From positions 62,001 through 126,000 of the forward strand of contig NZ_BNBY01000013.1 of the NCBI RefSeq assembly GCF_014656195.1: a DNA stretch of 64,000 nt. Direction: 5' to 3'. Source of the DNA: Kitasatospora xanthocidica. Its GTDB lineage: Bacteria > Actinomycetota > Actinomycetes > Streptomycetales > Streptomycetaceae. Position numbers and translations under genes: made by a program. The notes beneath the pieces are model-generated. The model did no database searches. It had not been told where the DNA came from and saw only the letters and a program-made list of their open reading frames with translations. Below are positions 25,737 to 37,400 of the stretch, piece by piece (within the stretch, counting starts at the first letter, position 1; the number at the start of each line of letters is the position of its first letter).

Positions 25737-27511
25737 CGGCGCTCTCCCGCCGGCGAGGCGCCGTCACCGCTGCCGTCGCGGCCGGCCGCGACGGCAGCGG
25801 CCAGCCCGGCCACGGTGGGGGCGCCGACGTACACCCGCAGCGGGACCTCGACGCCGAAGCGGGTGCGCAGCCCGTCCAGCAGCCGGGCGATGCCCAGGGA
25901 GTCCCCGCCGAGCAGGGCGAAGTCGTCGTGGCGGCCGACGGCGGGCAGGTGCAGCAGCTCGCACCAGAGTTCGGCGATCCCGGCCTCCAGGCCGTCCAGC
26001 GGCTGCTCGCCGGTGCGGCCGGCCAGGGCGGCGGGGCTGGGCAGCGCGCGCCGGTCGGCCTTGCCGCTGAGGGTGCGCGGGATCGCGGCGAGCCGGAGGT
26101 AGCGGGCGGGGCGGGCGGCGGCGGGCAGGCCCTCGGCGGCGTACTCGCGCAGCTCCTCGTCGGTGACGGCGGCGGTGCCGGCCGTGGTGGCGGCCGCGGC
26201 GACCAGGTAGGCGCAGAGCACCGGCTCGCCGTCGTCCTCCTCGACCAGGGCGGCGCAGAGGTCCGCGACGCCGGGGTGGCGGCGCAGCAGGTCCTCGATC
26301 TCGCCGAGTTCGACCCGGGCGCCGTTCACCTTGACCTGCTGGTCGCGGCGGCCGAGGACCTCCAGGGTGCCGTCGGCGCGCAGCCGGCCGAGGTCGCCGG
26401 TGCGGTAGCGGTCCGTCCCGACGAAGCCGCCGCCGGGCCCGGCCAGGTAGCCGCGGAGCGGGAACGGGGTGCGGATCTCGATCTCGCCGATGGCCTCCGT
26501 GACGGGGCGTCCGGCGGCCAGCACGGCCACCTCGACGCCGGGCATCGGCGTGCCGGCCGGGACGGTCTCGGCCTCGGCGTCCTCGGCGGTGAGCCGGCGG
26601 AAGACCTTGGTCATGGTGGTCTCGGACGGCCCGTAGAGGTTGACCAGCTCCTTGTCGGAGCCGAACAGGCCGCGCCACCAGGTGATGTCGGCGGGGCGGA
26701 CCGGCTCCCCGGCGAGCAGCGCGGCGCGCAGGCCGGGCAGGGAGCCGGTGGTGAGCCCGGCGGCGCGCAGGGTGCGGAACACGGTGGGCACGCAGTGCAG
26801 CAGTTCGATCCGCTGCTCGGCCAGCCAGCGGCCGAGGGCCGCGCCGACCGGGATCGGGCCGGGCCCGGGGAGGACGGCGGTGCCGCCGGCGCAGAGCGGG
26901 ACCAGGGCGTCGCGCAGGAAGGCGTCGAAGCCGGGGGAGGTGAGCATCGAGACCCGTGTGCCGGGGGCGACGGCGAACTCGGCGAGCTCCCAGTCCAGGA
27001 AGTGCGCGACCGCCTCGAAGCCGCCCCGGATGCCCTTGGGGCGGCCGGTGGTGCCCGAGGTGAAGTAGACGTAGCCGGCGTCGGGGCCGGTCAGGCCGCG
27101 CCAGTCCCCGGCCGCCCAGGGCAGCGGGGTGACCGACTCGGCGTCGAGCAGCGGCAGTTCGCCGTGGCCGGCGGCGGCCAGCGCGGCGCGGCCGGGCGCG
27201 TCGGCGAGCACGGTGCCCGGGTCCAGGTCCTCCAGCACGGCCGTCCAGCGGGCGGCGGGCTGACGGGTGTCCACCGGGGCGAACGGACGGCCGGTGGCGG
27301 CGCAGGCGAGGACCGCGGCCACCACCGGGACGGGGTCGGCGCAGGCCACCAGGACCGGGCCGGTGCCGTCGGCGAGCCGGGCCCGCAGCCCGGTGGCCAG
27401 GTCGGCCAGCTCGCGGTGGCTCCAGTCCCGCTCGGCGGTGGCGAGGGCGGGGGCGGCGGCTCGGCGCTCGACCTGGTCGGCCCAGCGGTCGAGGATGCTC
27501 GTGTGGCTCAC
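25733..27511 (-). CDS. Stand-alone A-PCP didomain, probable loading module
   Basis: Adenylation domain plus carrier protein without a condensation domain (592 residues), the usual layout of an initiation module. The A domain has YFTSGTTGRPKGI, LYGPSETTM, YRTGDLGR and a terminal Lys motif in LSGKADRRAL. The PCP has LLGGDSLGIAR near residue 535. Specificity residues read approximately D-A-R-H-L-A-L-M-T. The Asp that holds an alpha-amine is present, and an Arg takes a pocket position that could face a carboxylate or amide. I cannot name the substrate. The GTG start overlaps the racemase stop. Its place after asparagine synthetase and racemase homologues suggests those two make its substrate; that is inference. 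Confidence 0.92.
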
Positions 27512-28308
27512 AACTCTCCGTTCATGATCCGGTGGGCCACGACCGTCAGCGGGTCGAGGGAGGGGAGGGCCCCGCTCAGGCCGGCGTCCTCGATCGCCCT
27601 GGTGACCAGGTGCAGCTCGGTGCAGGCGGCGACGAAGGCCCGCACGCCGTAGCGGGGCAGGGTCTCGCGCAGGAAGTCGATGGTGCGGGCCGGGTCCTCG
27701 CCGCGCTTGAGGCGGTGGATCTCCCGGTGCAGCGCCTCCTGGTCGGCCGGGCGCAGCGCGACCAGCAGTTCGGCGGCGCGGGCGCCGGCCGGGCCCGAGG
27801 TGAGGACGCCGGCCCGGGCGGTCCCGGAGGAGCAGAGCAGCAGGTGGGGTTCGCCCGCCGCGGCCAGCTCCTCGTGCACCACGTCGACCAGCGAGACGCA
27901 GCGCGCCGCGAGGTCGGCGGGCAGGTCGCCGAGTACGTGGTGGGCGGTGATGCAGGCGATCACCGCGCGCTCGGCGCCGGCCGCCAGCAGCCCGCGCAGC
28001 GAGGTCTCCACGGCGCTTCGCAGCAGGTCGAGTTCGCCGTCGCTGATGGCCTGGGTGCGGTCCACCACGGCGGGGTCGGACCAGAGCAGCAGCCGGGGGG
28101 TGTCCTGCTCGGGGTGGAGCCGGCAGGCCCGGTAGACGGTGCGCAGCAGTTCGGTGGAGGCCAGCGGCCCCATGCCGCCGAGCACACCGATCAGCGGGTG
28201 GCGCGGGCGGGGGCCGTCGGCGGTGCGTGCGGCTGCGGACCCGGGCGCTGAGGGCACGGGCGTTGAGGGCACGGTCGTTGAGGGCACGGTCGTCGCGGAC
28301 ACGGTCAT
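27508..28308 (-). CDS. Aspartate/glutamate racemase family protein
   Basis: Cofactor-independent racemase-fold enzyme of 266 residues. It starts LIGVLGGMGPLAS after a Thr/Pro/Ser-rich N-terminal stretch of about 35 residues. Both catalytic cysteines are visible, in VIACITAHH and AFVAACTELH. The first motif has Ile where the family usually has Asn (CNTAH), which might alter substrate or stereochemical outcome. The ATG overlaps the asparagine synthetase stop, and its stop overlaps the A-PCP start, so all three are coupled. The likely role is to provide D-Asp, D-Asn or a related D-acid for the starter module. As the NRPS genes have no epimerisation domain, a free racemase is a sensible source of a D-residue. 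Confidence 0.85.
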   Translation of the reverse strand: MTVSATTVPSTTVPSTPVPSAPGSAAARTADGPRPRHPLIGVLGGMGPLASTELLRTVYRACRLHPEQDTPRLLLWSDPAVVDRTQAISDGELDLLRSAVETSLRGLLAAGAERAVIACITAHHVLGDLPADLAARCVSLVDVVHEELAAAGEPHLLLCSSGTARAGVLTSGPAGARAAELLVALRPADQEALHREIHRLKRGEDPARTIDFLRETLPRYGVRAFVAACTELHLVTRAIEDAGLSGALPSLDPLTVVAHRIMNGEL

Positions 28309-30188
28309 CCCAGGCACGGCAGATCGAACTCCTCGACGAAGAGGGCGAAGGTCGCGACGAGCATCAGGTAGTCGGTGTCCAGGTGGGCGTGCACCTGCCG
28401 CCCGTTCGACCGCTGGCGCTCGGTCAGGGCGGCGACGGTGTCCGGGTCGAAGTAGCCCTGGCGGCGGACGGTCGCGGGGGAGAGCAGTTCCTCGAACCAC
28501 TCGGCGCCGGTGCTCAGCAGGTGGCTGCTGGTCTGGCCGCGGAAGCCGTACTTCTGCCGGTCGAGCACCTCGCCGGGGACGAGCCCCTCGGCGGTCCGGC
28601 GCAGGACGGCCTTCTCCCGGCCGTGGGCGAGCATCAGCTCCGGCGGCACCGTGGTGGCGTGGTCGACCACGGCGTTCGCCAGGAAGGGGAAGCGCAGTTC
28701 GACGCCGTTGGCCAGGGCCATCCGGTCGCCGTGGTCGCCGAGCAGGTGGTCGGCGAGCCGCAGGTGGTAGTCGAGGTAGGAGCGCTGGTGCAGCGGGTGG
28801 CGCCCGGCCAGCCGGTCGGGGTCGACCAGGCGCTGGGCGGTGACGGAGAACTCGTCCAGCGCGTACCGGAGGTCCTCGGCGTACAGCTCGCGGCGGAACT
28901 CCTGGGCGGGCAGCTGGTCCTGCTCGTACGCCAGGTCGACGCCGAACATCCGCCGGCGGAACTCCCGCTCCAGCGAGGCGTCCAGGCCGGTGAGCCGGCT
29001 GCCGCCGAGGCCGGTGGCGTCGAAGCGGTAGCCCGGGTAGCCGCCGAACAGCTCGTCGGCGCCCTCGCCGCTGAGCGCGCCGACCGTCCCGGCGGCGCGG
29101 ACGGCCTCGGACAGGGCGAGCGAGCAGACGTTGTACGACTCGCGTACGGGGGTCTCGGCGTGGCGCACCATCGCGGTGATCCGGTCGGCCACCTCGGTCT
29201 CGCCGATCGGCACCTCGTGGTGGTCGGTGCCGAGCTTGCCGGCGACCAGCCGCTGGTGCGGGCCCTCGTCGAAGTCCCGGCCGGGGAAGGTGACCGAGAA
29301 GCTGGGCCAGGCGTGGCCGGGCCGGGCCCGGGCCATCAGGGCGCCGATCAGACTGGAGTCGAGGCCGCCGCTGAGGTACATGCCGATCGGCACGTCGGCG
29401 AGCAGCCGGCTGCGGACGGCCGTCTCCAGGAGCTCGGCGGTGCGGTCGGCGTACCGGTCCAGCTCGCGGTCCAGGTCCGCGGGGGCGACCGGGTCGAGGT
29501 CGGCGGCGAGCGGGAAGTCGAGGTCCCAGTACCGCTCGGTGCGCACCCCGGTGCGGTCGGCGATCAGCCGCTCGCCGGGGCGCAGGGCGCTGATGCCCTC
29601 GAACATGGTGCGCGGGCTGACCAGCCCGGGCAGGGTCAGCACCTGGTCGAGGCCGCGCAGGTCGACCCGGGCCTCGACGGCGGGGTGGCGCAGGACCGCC
29701 TTGATCTCCGAGGCGAAGACCAGCAGGCCGTCCACGACGGTGTAGAAGAGCGGGACGATCCCGGCGCGGTCCCGGGCGAGCAGCAGCCGGCGCTCGGCGG
29801 CGTCGTGCACGGCGAAGCCGAACTGGCCGTCCAGGTGGGCCGTCAGGTCCTTGCCGTACTCCCGGTACAGGTGGACCAGCACCTCGGTGTCGTTCTCGGT
29901 GCGGAAGCGGTGGCCGCGCCGGCCGAGCGCGGCGCGCAGCTCGCGGTGGTTGTAGATCTCGCCGTTGCAGACCGAGGTCAGGGTGCCGTCCTCGGTGCGG
30001 TGCGGCTGGTTGCCGTGGGAGAGGTCGTTGAAGGCGAGCCGACGGAAGCCGAGGGCGACACCGGCGGCGGCGTGCAGGCCGACGTCGTCGGGGCCGCGGT
30101 GCACCAGGCAGGCCGTCATCTCCCGGACCACGTCGGCGTCGGCCGGGCGGTCGCCGCCCAGGACGAATACGCCGGTTATTCCGCACAT
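28305..30188 (-). CDS. asnB: Asparagine synthetase (glutamine-hydrolysing) homologue
   Basis: Class II (Ntn) amidotransferase of 627 residues, the usual AsnB length. The mature N-terminal Cys2 (MCGITGVF), RRLAF and CNGEIYNH mark the glutaminase domain. SGGLDSSLIGAL near residue 285 is the ATP pyrophosphatase loop, and GEGADELFGGYPGY is the synthetase motif. It transfers ammonia from glutamine to an activated carboxylate. It is the first gene of the large minus-strand operon, so it is probably a pathway enzyme rather than housekeeping. It may make Asn or an amide-bearing precursor for the A-PCP loader, or amidate a biosynthetic intermediate. Its promoter should lie in the AT-richer divergent gap upstream. 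Confidence 0.92.
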   Translation of the reverse strand: MCGITGVFVLGGDRPADADVVREMTACLVHRGPDDVGLHAAAGVALGFRRLAFNDLSHGNQPHRTEDGTLTSVCNGEIYNHRELRAALGRRGHRFRTENDTEVLVHLYREYGKDLTAHLDGQFGFAVHDAAERRLLLARDRAGIVPLFYTVVDGLLVFASEIKAVLRHPAVEARVDLRGLDQVLTLPGLVSPRTMFEGISALRPGERLIADRTGVRTERYWDLDFPLAADLDPVAPADLDRELDRYADRTAELLETAVRSRLLADVPIGMYLSGGLDSSLIGALMARARPGHAWPSFSVTFPGRDFDEGPHQRLVAGKLGTDHHEVPIGETEVADRITAMVRHAETPVRESYNVCSLALSEAVRAAGTVGALSGEGADELFGGYPGYRFDATGLGGSRLTGLDASLEREFRRRMFGVDLAYEQDQLPAQEFRRELYAEDLRYALDEFSVTAQRLVDPDRLAGRHPLHQRSYLDYHLRLADHLLGDHGDRMALANGVELRFPFLANAVVDHATTVPPELMLAHGREKAVLRRTAEGLVPGEVLDRQKYGFRGQTSSHLLSTGAEWFEELLSPATVRRQGYFDPDTVAALTERQRSNGRQVHAHLDTDYLMLVATFALFVEEFDLPCLG

Positions 30189-30515
30189 GGTGTCCGTCCT
30201 CTCCCGTCGGGTGCTGTTCGCGCGTGCTGTTCGCGCGCCGCTCGTGAAGCGGCGCTGAAATACTCTGGAAATATCCGCAAGAAACCCGGACGGATAGCAC
30301 CGTAACAGAGTCGGGTGGTCCGGGAAAGGCCGGGATTTGACGGATTCGGTCGACTTGTTTCCGGGCGCGACAAAGCCTCGGCGCGGCCGGGTTAATCTTT
30401 TTCCGGGTACGCCGAAATATGGGCTGGACCAGCCCGAAAATTACCGCCTAAAGTCTTCGGTGGGGCCCGCCGATCAGGCCCCGGATAACTGCCCAGGAAA
30501 AGAAGAGGAACAGTC
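30189..30515. other. Divergent promoter region of the NRPS/PKS cluster
   Basis: This 327-base gap between the asparagine synthetase homologue (leftward) and the type II thioesterase (rightward) is clearly richer in A/T than its surroundings, with TTAATC, AAATAT, AAAATTA and a T-run. It must hold promoters for both transcripts and is the most likely site of pathway-specific control. A leftward -10 candidate is TACGGT about 110 bases before the asparagine synthetase start, without a convincing -35. No open frame with a Shine-Dalgarno sequence was seen. Confidence 0.55.
30425..30454 (+). promoter_or_regulatory. Candidate promoter of the type II thioesterase gene
   Basis: TGGACC and TAAAGT are 18 bases apart, each matching four of six positions of the vegetative sigma consensus. 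They lie about 60 bases before the start codon in the AT-richer divergent region. This is a weak match, and other placements are possible. Confidence 0.3.
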
Positions 30516-31322
30516 ATGACCGGATGGCCCGCGACAATGCCCGACGAGGTGGCCCGGTGGACGCCGTGGCACCGGGACGCCGAGCCGAACGGGCGGTCCG
30601 GGCCCGTTCGCGTCTACTGCCTGCCGCACGCCGGCGGCTCCGCGAGCGTCTACCTGCCGTGGGCCCGGGAGACCGGCCAGCCGGACCTGACGGTCGTCCC
30701 GGTGGAGCTGCCCGGCCGGGGCACCCGCCTCGCCGAGCCGCCGGCCGCCGCGATGGACGAGGTCGTCGACGGCGTGCTCGCCGTGCTGGCGAGCCGCCCG
30801 GCCGACGAGCCGTTCATCCTGCTCGGCCACAGCATGGGTGCCCGGATCGGCTACGAGACGGCCCGCCGGCTCGCCGTCGAGGGACGGCCGCTGCCGCTCT
30901 CCCTCGTGGTCACCGGCGCCCGGCCGCCCGGCACGCCGGACGTGGCCCGGCTGCACGACCTCACCGACGATGACCTCATGGAGCGGCTGGTCGAGCTCGG
31001 CGGCACCCCGGCCGAGGTCCTGGAGTTCCGGGACCTGATGCGGATGGCCCTGCCGGTGCTCCGGGCCGACGTCACGCTGCTGGCCGAGTACAACGAGCGG
31101 ACCCGGCCGACCGTGCTGCCCTGCCCGGTGCTGGCGCTCGGCGGCGACGCGGACCTGATGGCCGGACCGGAGTGGATCACCGGCTGGCGCTCCACCACGG
31201 CGGCGCGCTTCCGCCACCGCATCCTGCCGGGCGACCACTTCTTCCCGCACCAGCGGCGGAGCGAGGTGCTCGCGGAGCTCGCGGCGGAGGCCCGGGCGGG
31301 CCTGGAGGCGCTGGGCGGCTGA
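30516..31322 (+). CDS. Type II thioesterase
   Basis: Discrete alpha/beta-hydrolase thioesterase (268 residues) of the kind that removes wrong or stalled acyl groups from carrier proteins. Visible motifs are VYCLPHAGGSASVY near residue 30, the nucleophile elbow LLGHSMGA near 105, and a late catalytic His in LPGDHFFPH. GAGGAA precedes the ATG by about eight bases. It is transcribed divergently from the main assembly-line operon and convergently with the terminal NRPS, so it sits between the two biosynthetic units and probably serves both. No signal peptide is present, so it should be cytosolic. Confidence 0.93.
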   Translation: MTGWPATMPDEVARWTPWHRDAEPNGRSGPVRVYCLPHAGGSASVYLPWARETGQPDLTVVPVELPGRGTRLAEPPAAAMDEVVDGVLAVLASRPADEPFILLGHSMGARIGYETARRLAVEGRPLPLSLVVTGARPPGTPDVARLHDLTDDDLMERLVELGGTPAEVLEFRDLMRMALPVLRADVTLLAEYNERTRPTVLPCPVLALGGDADLMAGPEWITGWRSTTAARFRHRILPGDHFFPHQRRSEVLAELAAEARAGLEALGG

Positions 31323-31334
31323 GCGCTCACCTTG

Positions 31335-31365
31335 CCGCCCGGTCCCGTGGCGCGGGGCCGGGCGG
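31335..31365 (+). terminator. Hairpin after type II thioesterase
   Basis: CCGCCCGG pairs with CCGGGCGG, and CCCG pairs with CGGG inside it around a five-base loop, with single bulged bases on each side. It starts 13 bases after the thioesterase stop, between convergent genes. There is no T-run, as is common in actinomycete terminators. Confidence 0.5.
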
Positions 31366-31376
31366 TGCGCGGTGGC

Positions 31377-31404
31377 GGTCCGTCCGGAGGGCACCGGACG
31401 GACC
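31377..31404 (-). terminator. Hairpin at the end of the terminal NRPS gene
   Basis: A perfect 11-base-pair stem (GGTCCGTCCGG with its complement) around a six-base loop lies immediately beyond the stop codon of the C-A-PCP-C-A-PCP-TE gene. With the neighbouring hairpin it forms a back-to-back pair that would insulate the convergent transcripts. Confidence 0.55.
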
Positions 31405-31405
31405 G

Positions 31406-34400
31406 TCATCGCCGGCCCTCGTCGGCCCGCCGCAGGGCGGTGGCGAGGACCCGGGCGATCTCGTCGATCGGCCCGGCGTCGGCGAGGTCCAGGTGCCGGG
31501 CGGCGACCGGGTGGTCCGCCACCGGCCCGGCGGCGTGCGCCGACCAGGTGGCCACCGACTCCTCCGGCCGGTGGTCGGCCGCGGCGGTGAACAGGACCAG
31601 CGGCGCGTCCAGCACCCCCGGGGTCCAGCGGGCCATCAGGTCGGCGTGGTAGCGGCAGGAGTCGAGGAACACCGCCAGCTGCTCCTCGTCGCGCGGCGCG
31701 GCCTCGCGCAGCGCCACGGCCAGCCGGTCGAGCAGCTCCGACGGTTCCGGGTGCCACCGGCCCTCCCGGACGGCGGCCGCCTCGGCGCCGGGCACGCCGA
31801 TCGCCGTCAGCAGCTCGGCCAGCACACCGGTATCGGTGACCTCCCCGGCGTCGGCCGGCGCCGGGTGGCTGTCCAGCAGCGCGACCAGGTCGACCTCCTC
31901 GCCCGCCGCGCGCAGCAGGACGCCCATCTGGTGGGCGACCAGCCCGCCGAAGGACCAGCCGAGCAGCCGGTACGGGCCGTGCGGCCGGACGGCCCGGATC
32001 CGCGCCAGGTACTCCCGCGCCAGCCCGTCCAGGGTGGCCGGCCGCTGCCCGCCGCCGGCCGGGCCGATGCCCTGGAAGGCGTAGACCGGCTGCTCCGGGT
32101 CGAGACCGCGCAGCAGGCCGAGGAAGCCGAGGCCGTCGCCGGTCACCGGGTGCACGCAGAACAGCGGTGCCCGGTCGCCGGTGCCGCGCAGTGCCAGCAG
32201 CGGTTCGAAGGCGGTGGCGGCCGGGTCGGTTTCCGAGTCCGTGTCGGTTTCCCCGGCCGGGTCGGGCCGCCGCGTCAGCCGCTGGGCGAGCCCGGCCGGG
32301 GTCGGTGCCTCGAACAGCGCCCGGACGGGCAGATCGGCGCCGAACTCGGCCCGGATCCGCTCGACCAGCCGGATCAGCAGCAGCGAGTGGCCGCCGAGCA
32401 GGAAGAAGTCGTCCTCCGGGCCGACCGCGGGCACCCCGAGCAGCTCGGCGAAGATCGTGACGAGTGTGCGCTCGGCCGGTGTGCGCGGCTCCCGGGCGTG
32501 GCTCTCCACGTGGGTCTGCGGCTCGGGCAGCGCCCGGCGGTCCAGCTTGCCGTTGACGCTCACCGGCAGCGCGCCGAGCGGCACGTAGGCGGTGGGCACC
32601 ATGAACTCGGGCAGGTGGCCGCGGAGATGGGCGCGCAGCGCGGCGGCGGTGGGCGGCCGCTCCGCCGTCGCCGGCACCACGTAGGCGACGATCCGGACGG
32701 CGCCGGCCCGGTCCTCGCGGACGGTGACCGCGCAGGCCGCGACCGCCGGGTGCCGGCCAAGGCGGGTCTCGATCTCGCCGAGCTCGATCCGGTGGCCGCG
32801 GACCTTCACCTGGCCGTCGACCCGGCCCAGGTACTCCACCGCGCCGTCGGGGCGGCGGCGGGCCAGGTCGCCGGTGCGGTACATCCGGGTGCCGGGCGCG
32901 CCGTGCGGGTCGGCGACGAAGCGTTCGGCGGTGAGCGCGGGGCGGCCGAGGTAGCCGTACGCGAGCTGGTCGCCGGACAGGTAGAGCTCACCGGGCACGC
33001 CCGCCGGTACGGGGTTCAGGGCGGCGTCCAGGACGTGGGCGCCGCTGTTCCAGACCGGTCGTCCGATCGGCACCGGGCGCGGCCGCTCGTCCGCCGGCCC
33101 GCACTCCCAGGCGGTGATCTCGACGGCCGCCTCGGTGGGGCCGTAGAGGTTGTCCAGCCGGACGCCCGGGAGCACCTGCCGGAACCGGCGCACGGTGGCC
33201 GCCGGCAGCGCCTCGCCACTGGCCACGACCAGGCGCAGCCCGGTGCACCCGGCGGCTGCCGGGTCCTGCAGGAAGGCGTCCAGCATGGACGGCACGAACT
33301 GGGCGACGGTGACACCCTGATCGCGGATCAGCTCCGCCAGGTAGGCCGGGTCGCGGTGGCCGTCGGGCTTGGCCACCAGCAGGGTGGCGCCGGTCATCAG
33401 CGGCCAGAAGACCTCCCAGACCGAGATGTCGAAGCTGGCCGAGGTCTTCTGCAGGACCGTGTCGCCGGCCGCCAGCCGGTACTCCTCCTGGCCCCAGTGC
33501 AGCCGGTTGACGACGGCGCGGTGCGGGACGAGCACGCCCTTGGGCCGTCCGGTCGAGCCGGAGGTGTAGATCACGTACGCCGGGTCCGCGGGGCCGGGGG
33601 CGGTCGGGGCGACGCCCTCGGGCGCCGGCAGGTCCTCCGGTGACAGGCAGGGCACGCCCTCGGCCGGGTTCAGCGCCGCGAGCTGCTCCGGGGCGGCGAT
33701 CACGGCGGCCGGGCGGGCGTCCGCCAGCATGTGGGCGAGCCGGTCGGCCGGGTAGTCGGGGTCGAGCGGCAGGTAGGCACCGCCGGCGCGGTGGACGGCG
33801 CACAGCGCCACCACGAGCTCCACCGAGCGGGGCACGGCCACCGCGACCCGGCTGCCCGGGCGGACGCCGGCGGCGGCGAGCCGGCGGGCCATCGCCTCGA
33901 TCCGGCGGTCCAGTTCGGCCGGGCCGAGCGCCTGGCCCTCGAAGACCAGCGCCGGGGTGTCGGAGGGCGCGGCGAGCCGCTCCCGCACCAGCGCGGCCAG
34001 CGTGGTCGGTGCGAGGGCCCGGTGCTCGCCGAGGGAGCCTTCGAGCAGGCCGGCCCGCTCGCCGGGCGCGGCCAGCGGGAGGCGTCCGATCGGCAGTCCG
34101 GGGTCGGCGGCGGCCGCGCCGAGCAGCCGCGCCAGGTGGCGGGCGATCGCCTCGACGGTGGTCCGGTCGAACAGGTCGGTGCGGTACTCGATCTCGCCGC
34201 TCAGTTCGCCGTCCGGCCCGTCCGGCGCCCCCAGGGTGACGGTCAGGTCGAACTTGGCCGGTGCCAGGCCGGCGGTGAGCAGCTCGGTCTCCAGTCCCGG
34301 GATCTCCACGGCCGGGCCGCTCTGGTCCATCACCAGGGCGACCTGGAACAGCGGGTGCCGGCCGGGGGAGCGGGCCGGGTTGACCAGCTCGACGATCCGC

Positions 34401-37400
34401 TCGAACGGCAGGTCCTGGTGGGCGTAGGCGGCCAGGTCGGCGTCCCGGACGCGGAGCAGCAGCTCGCGGAAGCCCGGGTCGCCGTCGGTGTCGGTGCGCA
34501 GCACCAGGGTGTTGACGAAGAAGCCGACCAGGTCGTCCAGGGCCTCGTCGGTGCGCCCGGCGATCGGGGTGCCGACGGGGATGTCGGTGCCCGCGCCGAG
34601 GCGGGTGAGCAGCGCCGCGAGGCCGGCCTGGACGGCCATGAACAGGCTGGCGCCGTGCTCCCGGGCGAGGGCGGCGAGGGCGCGGTGGTCCTCGCCGGTC
34701 AGCCGCAGCGGGACGCGGCCGGCCGGGCGGCCGGTCTCGGCGGTGCGGCGCCGGTCCACCGGCAGCGCGATCTCCTCGGGCAGGCCGTCCAGGGCCTTGC
34801 TCCAGTACTCCCACTGCCGGGCGGCCGGGGCGGCCGGGTCCCGGTCGTCCCCGAGCAGCGCGAGCTGCCACTGGGAGTAGTCGGCGTACTGGACCGGCAG
34901 GGCGGTCCAGCCGGGGGCGCGGCCGTCGGTCCGGGCCCGGTAGGCGGTGCCGAGGTCGCGGGCGAGCGGGCCCATCGACCAGCCGTCGCAGGCGATGTGG
35001 TGGACCGTCAGCAGCAGGACGTGCCGGTCCGGGGCGAGGGCGAGCAGGCGGGCGCGCAGCGGCGGCTCGGCCGCGAGGTCGAAGGGCTCGGCGGCGGCGG
35101 TGCGCAGCGCCTCGGCGAGGCCGTCCTCGGTGGCCGCCGCGGTGGACAGCAGCGGGGGGAGGTCGTCCGGGGCGAGGATCCGCTGCCGGGGGCCGGCCGC
35201 GTCGGCGGGGAAGACGGTGCGCAGGGCCTCGTGGCGGACGGCGCAGTCGTGCAGGGCGGCGGCGAGCGCGTCGGCGTCCAGGGCGCCGGTCAGGCGCAGG
35301 GCCAGCGGGATGTGGTAGGCGTCGCTGCCCGGGTCCAGCTGCTGCAGGAACCAGAGCCGGCGCTGGGCGTGCGAGAGCGGGATCCGCTCGGGGCGGGCGG
35401 TGGCGGTCAGCACCGGGCGACATCGGTCGGTGTCCACCAGGCGGGCCAGGCCGGCCGCGGTGGGGCTCTCGAAGACCGCCCGGATGGGCAGTTCGGCGCC
35501 CAGGGCGGTGCGGACCCGGCTGACCAGGCGGGTGGCGAGCAGCGAGTGGCCGCCGAGTGCGAAGAAGTCGTCGTCGGGGCCAACCCCGTCGACGCCGAGG
35601 ACCTCGGCGAGCAGTTCGCAGAGCGCGGCCTCGCGGGCGTCCCGGGGGGCCCGGGAGGGGCCGGTGGCGGCCCGCAGATCGGGCTCGGGCAGGGCCGAAC
35701 CGTCCAGCTTGCCGCTGGAGTTGAGCGGCAGCCGGTCGAGCACGGCGTAGGCGGCCGGGATCATGTAGTCGGGCAGCTGCCCGGCCAGCAGCTCGCGCAC
35801 CTCGGCGAGGTCGGGGGCGGTGCCGTCGGCCGTCACCAGGTAGGCGGCGAGGTGGCGGTCCTCGGCGCTGCCCCGGGCCAGCACCGCGGCCTGCAGCACG
35901 GCGGGGTGGCGCAGCAGCACCGCCTCGATCTCGCCGGGCTCGATCCGGAAGCCGCGGATCTTGATCTGGCCGTCGGCCCGGCCGAGGTACTCGACCTGGC
36001 CGTCGCGGCGCATCCGGGCGAGGTCGCCGGTGCGGTACATCCGGGCGCCGGGCGGGCCGTACGGGTCGGCGACGAAGCGTTCGGCGGTGAGGCCGGGGCG
36101 GCGCAGGTAGCCGCGGGCGAGGTGCGGCCCGGACAGGTACAGCTCGCCGGGCACGCCGAGCGGGGCGGGGCGCAGCAGCCCGTCCAGCACGTAGGCGCGG
36201 GTGTTGTCGAGCGGGCGGCCGATGACGGGGGTGGCGCTGTCCGTCAGGTCGCAGGCGAGCGCGTCGACGGTGCACTCGGTCGGGCCGTAGTAGTTGAACA
36301 CGGCGACGTCCGGCAGGGCGGAGAGCTCGCTCCACAGGGCCGGGCCGACGGCCTCGCCGCCGAGCATCAGCACGGTCGGGCGGTGCTCGCCCTCGGCGAA
36401 CAGGCCGGCCGCGGTGAGCGCCGGGACGTAGGTCGGGGTGAGGTCGAGGAAGTCCAGGCGCTCCCGGCGGACGTAGCCGACCAGGGCCTTCGGGTCCAGC
36501 CGCACCTCGTCGCTCAGCAGGTGCAGCGGGTGGCCCTCCAGCAGCCAGAACAGCGGCTCCCAGGCGGTGTCGAAGGTGATCGACGCGACCAGGCCGAGCT
36601 GCAGGCGCCGCCCCTCGGGACCGCCGGAGGGGCGGACCATCCGGGTGCGGTGGTGCTGCATCAGGCTGCTGAGGCCGCCGTGCGGGATCACCACGCCCTT
36701 GGGTACGCCGGTCGAGCCGGAGGTGTGGATGACGTAGGCGGGGTCGAGCGGGCCGGTGGGGCCGGTGCGGTCGGCGTCGGTGAGGTTCCCGCCGGGGTGG
36801 GCGGCGACGGCGGCCCGCACCGCCGGGTCGTCCACGGCCAGCACGGGCGCGTCCGCCGGCAGCCGTCCGGCGTCGGCGGCCGCGGCGAGCACGCAGACCG
36901 GGGCGGCGTCGGCGAGGATGCCGGCCAGCCGGTCGCGCGGCATGGCGGGGTTGACCGGGATGTAGGCGGCGCCCGACTTGAGGACGGCGAGCAGCGCGAC
37001 GAACAGGTCGGTGGTGCGCGGCAGCGCCAGGACGACGAAGCGGTCCGGGCCGGCCCCGCGCCGGACGAGCTCCCGGGCGAGCCGGTTGGCCCGCTCGTTG
37101 ACCTCGGCGTACGTCAGCCGGCCGTCCTCGGCGACGAGCGCGGTGACCTCGCCCTCCAGGGCGGCGCGCTCCTCGAAGGCGGCGTGGTAGGTGGCGGTGG
37201 GGGCGGGCAGCGCGGGCCCGGCCGCCCGGGCGAGCAGTTCGCGCCGCTCCTCGTCGGAGAGCAGGTCGTACCCGCCGATCGGGCGGTCCGGGTCGGCGGC
37301 GGCCGCGGCCAGCAGCCGGCCGAGCCGGGCGGTCAGCGCCTCGGCGCCGGCCCGGGTGAACAGGTCGGTGCTGTACTCGACGAAGCAGCCGAGCCCGGCC

